NCBI GenBank assembly: GCA_022712835.1
Contig: JAFLJU010000618.1
Span: forward strand, 1-8,106
Reading direction: 5' to 3'
Source of the DNA: Desulfobacteraceae bacterium
Lineage (GTDB): Bacteria > Desulfobacterota > Desulfobacteria > Desulfobacterales > Desulfobacteraceae
DNA length: 8,106 bases
Positions 6,256 to 8,106 of the stretch are shown in pieces; positions within the stretch are counted from its first letter, which is position 1, and the number at the start of each line of letters is the position of its first letter. Both the position numbers and the translations under genes were made by a program. A model generated the notes under the pieces. It worked only from the letters and a program-made list of their open reading frames with translations. It ran no database searches and was not told the origin of the DNA.

Positions 6256-7302
6256 TCAGTTCGTTTCAATGTCCAGTTCCGTCATGGTGTTGTTTCTTCC
6301 GTTTTCCTTTGCAAAGTACAGGGCATTGTCAGCGCGTTGGATCAACGATTCCGTGGTTTCGTTAGGTTTAAATTGGGCGACCCCGAGGGAAATGGTAATG
6401 GAACCGATGGATTTTCCAGATTCTTTGGCCGTCCATTTCATGCTTCGAAGGTTCATTCGGATCTGCTCGGCTAGAATAAAAGCGCCTTTCAGAGGTGTCT
6501 CGGGCAGAATGATGATAAATTCTTCTCCACCGAAGCGTGCGGCAGTATCTTTACCTTTGATATGTTCCTTGAGCAGTTTGGAAAGCATTTTTAAAACGTT
6601 ATCCCCGATGAGGTGGCCATGGGTGTCATTGATCTTCTTGAAATGATCAATGTCAGCGAGTATGATGGAAACTGCCTGGTCGTGATTGATGGAATGCTGT
6701 CGGGCTTCCAATAGGGCTTCATCAAATCCTCTCCGGTTTACCAGACCGGTAAGCATATCGGTTCTTGCCGTGTGTTTTATCCCTTTCAGCTCTTTTTTGA
6801 GTGTGGTGATTTCCGATACAGTTGCATCCATCTGTTGTTTCAGGGCCTGGCTGGAGATCACCATAGCTTTTGTTCCCGATACGATTGCTTCGGCAATGGC
6901 TGATACATCCGTCAATGTGGTGGACTGGCTCAGTTTTTCAGCATGGCTTTCCAATGAATAGCCCTGGTCATTCAGGGTGTTTCCGGACTGGCCTAATTGT
7001 TTATTGACTTCTGTGAGAATTGCCTGGAATTCACTGACTTTCTTTTCCGCCAGAATCACCTGGCTGTCTGCCACATGTTTCCGGAACAATTTGAGTACAA
7101 TGTCAAAGGAGATATCAATCTTGTTTTTTTCCAGGGCCTGTATTTCCTTGATAAGGAAGTCATTTCGCCCGGTGGCATATTCATACCACAATGAATAGGT
7201 GATAGGATTGTAGGCAAGTTTATACTTTGAAATATATTGGAGGGTCAGCCGTAGATATCTTCCTGATTCATCTATGGACTCCGGATATATATTGTCTAAC
7301 AT
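6256..7302 (-). CDS. Cytoplasmic diguanylate cyclase (GGDEF)
   Basis: Makes cyclic di-GMP from two GTP. The 348-residue product has no membrane segment. Residues 1-175 are mainly helical, with ISKYKLAYNPITYSLWYEYATG (24-45), an N-terminal type common in soluble GGDEF proteins, then a predicted coiled coil (about 84-175) of the dimerising kind. The GGDEF domain (about 180-340) is intact: TDMLTGLVNRRGF (181-193), ADIDHFKKINDTHGH (216-230) with metal ligand D217, ARFGGEEF (255-262) as active site, SLGVAQF and RADNALYFAKENGRN. At the inhibitory-site position (RxxD, five residues before GGEEF) it reads KGKD (249-252), so the key Arg is Lys and product inhibition may be weak. Start ATG 7302 is backed by AGGGG six bases upstream. 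It lies 21 bases after the receiver gene, its likely input. Confidence 0.95.
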   Translation of the reverse strand: MLDNIYPESIDESGRYLRLTLQYISKYKLAYNPITYSLWYEYATGRNDFLIKEIQALEKNKIDISFDIVLKLFRKHVADSQVILAEKKVSEFQAILTEVNKQLGQSGNTLNDQGYSLESHAEKLSQSTTLTDVSAIAEAIVSGTKAMVISSQALKQQMDATVSEITTLKKELKGIKHTARTDMLTGLVNRRGFDEALLEARQHSINHDQAVSIILADIDHFKKINDTHGHLIGDNVLKMLSKLLKEHIKGKDTAARFGGEEFIIILPETPLKGAFILAEQIRMNLRSMKWTAKESGKSIGSITISLGVAQFKPNETTESLIQRADNALYFAKENGRNNTMTELDIETN

Positions 7303-7323
7303 GTATACCCCTGTTTCATTGTG

Positions 7324-7794
7324 TTATTTGCCAAGCTGTTGCTCAAGAAGTGAGCCAATCTCTTCCATAGTAAAGGGCTTTTTAATGAATTGGGCACAGG
7401 AATTTTGTACTTTAAATACGTCGTCGTGGACAATTTCGTCTTCCGTATATCCAGACATGAAGATGACTTTTATGTCTGGTTTTAACTGTATGAGTTTCTT
7501 GACCAGTTCCTGTCCGCCACCGTCCGGCATGACAATGTCCGAGAGAATTAGATCAAAGGATGCCTTTTGTTCTATGAACAGTTCAACTGCCCTTTGGGGG
7601 GATTGTGCTCCAATGGCGGTATAACCAAATGATTCGATCATGGCAACTACTGTTTCCCGGGTGTCATCGTTGTCATCCACGATAAGGATGGTTGAGTTTG
7701 TTCTCATTAATCCTTTTTTTAACCGGCTGTTTTCCATGCGAAGAGATTGGATTTCAGCTAGGAGTTCTTTCCTGGATTTTTTTTCATCTTTCAT
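7324..7794 (-). CDS. Single-domain response regulator with N-terminal coiled coil
   Basis: A 156-residue CheY-like receiver (about 35-154). ILIVDDNDD (36-44) gives the acidic pair D40/D41; SDIVMPDGGG (85-94) contains the phospho-acceptor D86; FMSGYT (112-117) gives S114, and IKKP (137-140) the conserved K139. There is no DNA-binding or enzymatic output domain. The sequence resembles the C-terminal receiver of hybrid histidine kinases more than that of CheY. The first 30 residues (KKSRKELLAEIQSLRMEN...) form a Lys/Glu/Leu-rich helix of the sort found at the start of PAS-type sensor kinases. The partner kinase is not in the window. It is the first gene of the unit with the GGDEF gene and ilvH, so phosphorylation may control the cyclase. 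Its ribosome site is weak (GAGTGG). Confidence 0.93.
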   Translation of the reverse strand: MKDEKKSRKELLAEIQSLRMENSRLKKGLMRTNSTILIVDDNDDTRETVVAMIESFGYTAIGAQSPQRAVELFIEQKASFDLILSDIVMPDGGGQELVKKLIQLKPDIKVIFMSGYTEDEIVHDDVFKVQNSCAQFIKKPFTMEEIGSLLEQQLGK

Positions 7795-7917
7795 ATACCA
7801 CTCGTTTATTGCCCTTTTGAAAAAATATTTGTCAATGATGTTTAGTTAACGGTCTGGTAAATCGGGATTGATATTATTGGTTAGCAGATTCAACTCAAAC
7901 ATTCAAATACATTTTAA
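7795..7917 (-). promoter_or_regulatory. Intergenic region carrying the probable promoter of the REC-GGDEF-ilvH unit
   Basis: This 123-base AT-rich gap has two weak minus-strand candidates. A perfect TTGACA (7835-7830) lacks a good -10: at 17-19 bases only GCAATA or AATAAA is found, and it would leave almost no leader. Further up, TTGAGT (7898-7893) and TAATAT (7876-7871) are 16 bases apart. No clear sigma-54 site, riboswitch, tRNA or hairpin terminator was seen. Confidence 0.3.
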
Positions 7918-8106
7918 TTAGGATTCCTGATTTTGTGTTAAGTAATGGAGTCGCAGTAAGTGAAGTCGGTCATAGGACACCTCCTGGTCCAAGAGGAGAA
8001 AAATAGGTTTTAGCGCAAGGGTGCCGTGTTCATCAAAGGCTTGTTTTACCTTTTCCCATGTTTCGGGGTCTGTCTGGGACAATAGGATAAATTCCCGGGT
8101 GTCTTT
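7918..8106 (-). CDS. C-terminal end of an unidentified protein (partial)
   Basis: The minus strand is open from the right edge through 62 codons to TAA at 7920-7918. The fragment reads TREFILLSQTDPETWEKVKQ, then EHGTLALKPIFLLLDQ and EVSYDRLHLLRLHYL before ending QNQES. It is helical and charged with no membrane segment. The LKPI..LL...VSYD.L..LRL pattern faintly recalls a short helix-turn-helix-like tail at the C-terminus of some RecQ-type helicases, but this is from memory and weak. Whether it is transcribed with the receiver gene downstream is unclear: the 123-base gap suggests not. Confidence 0.7.
   Translation of the reverse strand, partial: KDTREFILLSQTDPETWEKVKQAFDEHGTLALKPIFLLLDQEVSYDRLHLLRLHYLTQNQES

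Noticed and set aside
6234..6269. Upstream 12-codon extension of ilvH to ATG 6269
   Set aside because: It would overlap the end of the cyclase gene and lacks family similarity; the ATG at 6233 has a good ribosome site and the normal IlvH length.
7840..7920. Possible tRNA (selC-like) or small RNA in the gap before the receiver gene
   Set aside because: No cloverleaf arms, no TTCGA-type loop and no CCA-adjacent acceptor stem could be found.

Overview
The window reads as bacterial chromosome of moderate GC content, most likely from an anaerobic member of the Desulfobacterota (Desulfobacteraceae-like). This is an inference from the gene set: selenocysteine synthase, a TPR protein with a relic GGDEF fold, HDOD and REC signalling proteins with a delta-proteobacterial look, and the general codon style. 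No rRNA, tRNA, IS element, CRISPR array or phage gene is visible. About 95% of the window is coding.

Left block (1-3974, all minus strand) is one compact operon read right to left: a CheD-HDOD fusion protein, selenocysteine synthase SelA, and a TPR protein with a degenerate N-terminal GGDEF-like domain that runs off the left edge. Both junctions are 4-base ATGA start/stop overlaps, so the three genes are probably translationally coupled. This ties the selenocysteine machinery to two signalling-type proteins. Sec insertion also needs selB, selC and selD, none of which is in the window; selB could lie beyond the left edge.

Centre (3975-5694): a 193-base divergent intergenic region holds an AT-rich promoter area, a trinucleotide tract (three TAC, four TAT) directly in front of the cheD-HDOD start, and a sigma-28-like sequence facing right. 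The rightward gene encodes a 508-residue protein of no known function, without signal peptide, with three Asp/Asn-rich calcium-binding-type loops.

Right block (5748-7794, minus strand): a receiver-domain protein, a cytoplasmic diguanylate cyclase and the acetolactate synthase regulatory subunit IlvH are spaced about 20 bases apart and look like one transcription unit. The first two form a plausible phosphorelay/c-di-GMP pair. IlvH is the oddity: its catalytic partner IlvB is not adjacent. At the right edge (7918-8106) is the C-terminal end of another minus-strand gene that I cannot identify with confidence.

Five of the eight genes are signalling-type (CheD-HDOD, TPR/relic GGDEF, REC, GGDEF) or an uncharacterised possible Ca2+ binder, interleaved with two metabolic genes (selA, ilvH). 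The most unusual points are the translationally coupled CheD-HDOD/SelA/TPR cluster, the CheD domain lacking its usual catalytic threonine, and the conserved-looking EF-hand-like protein behind a possible FliA promoter.
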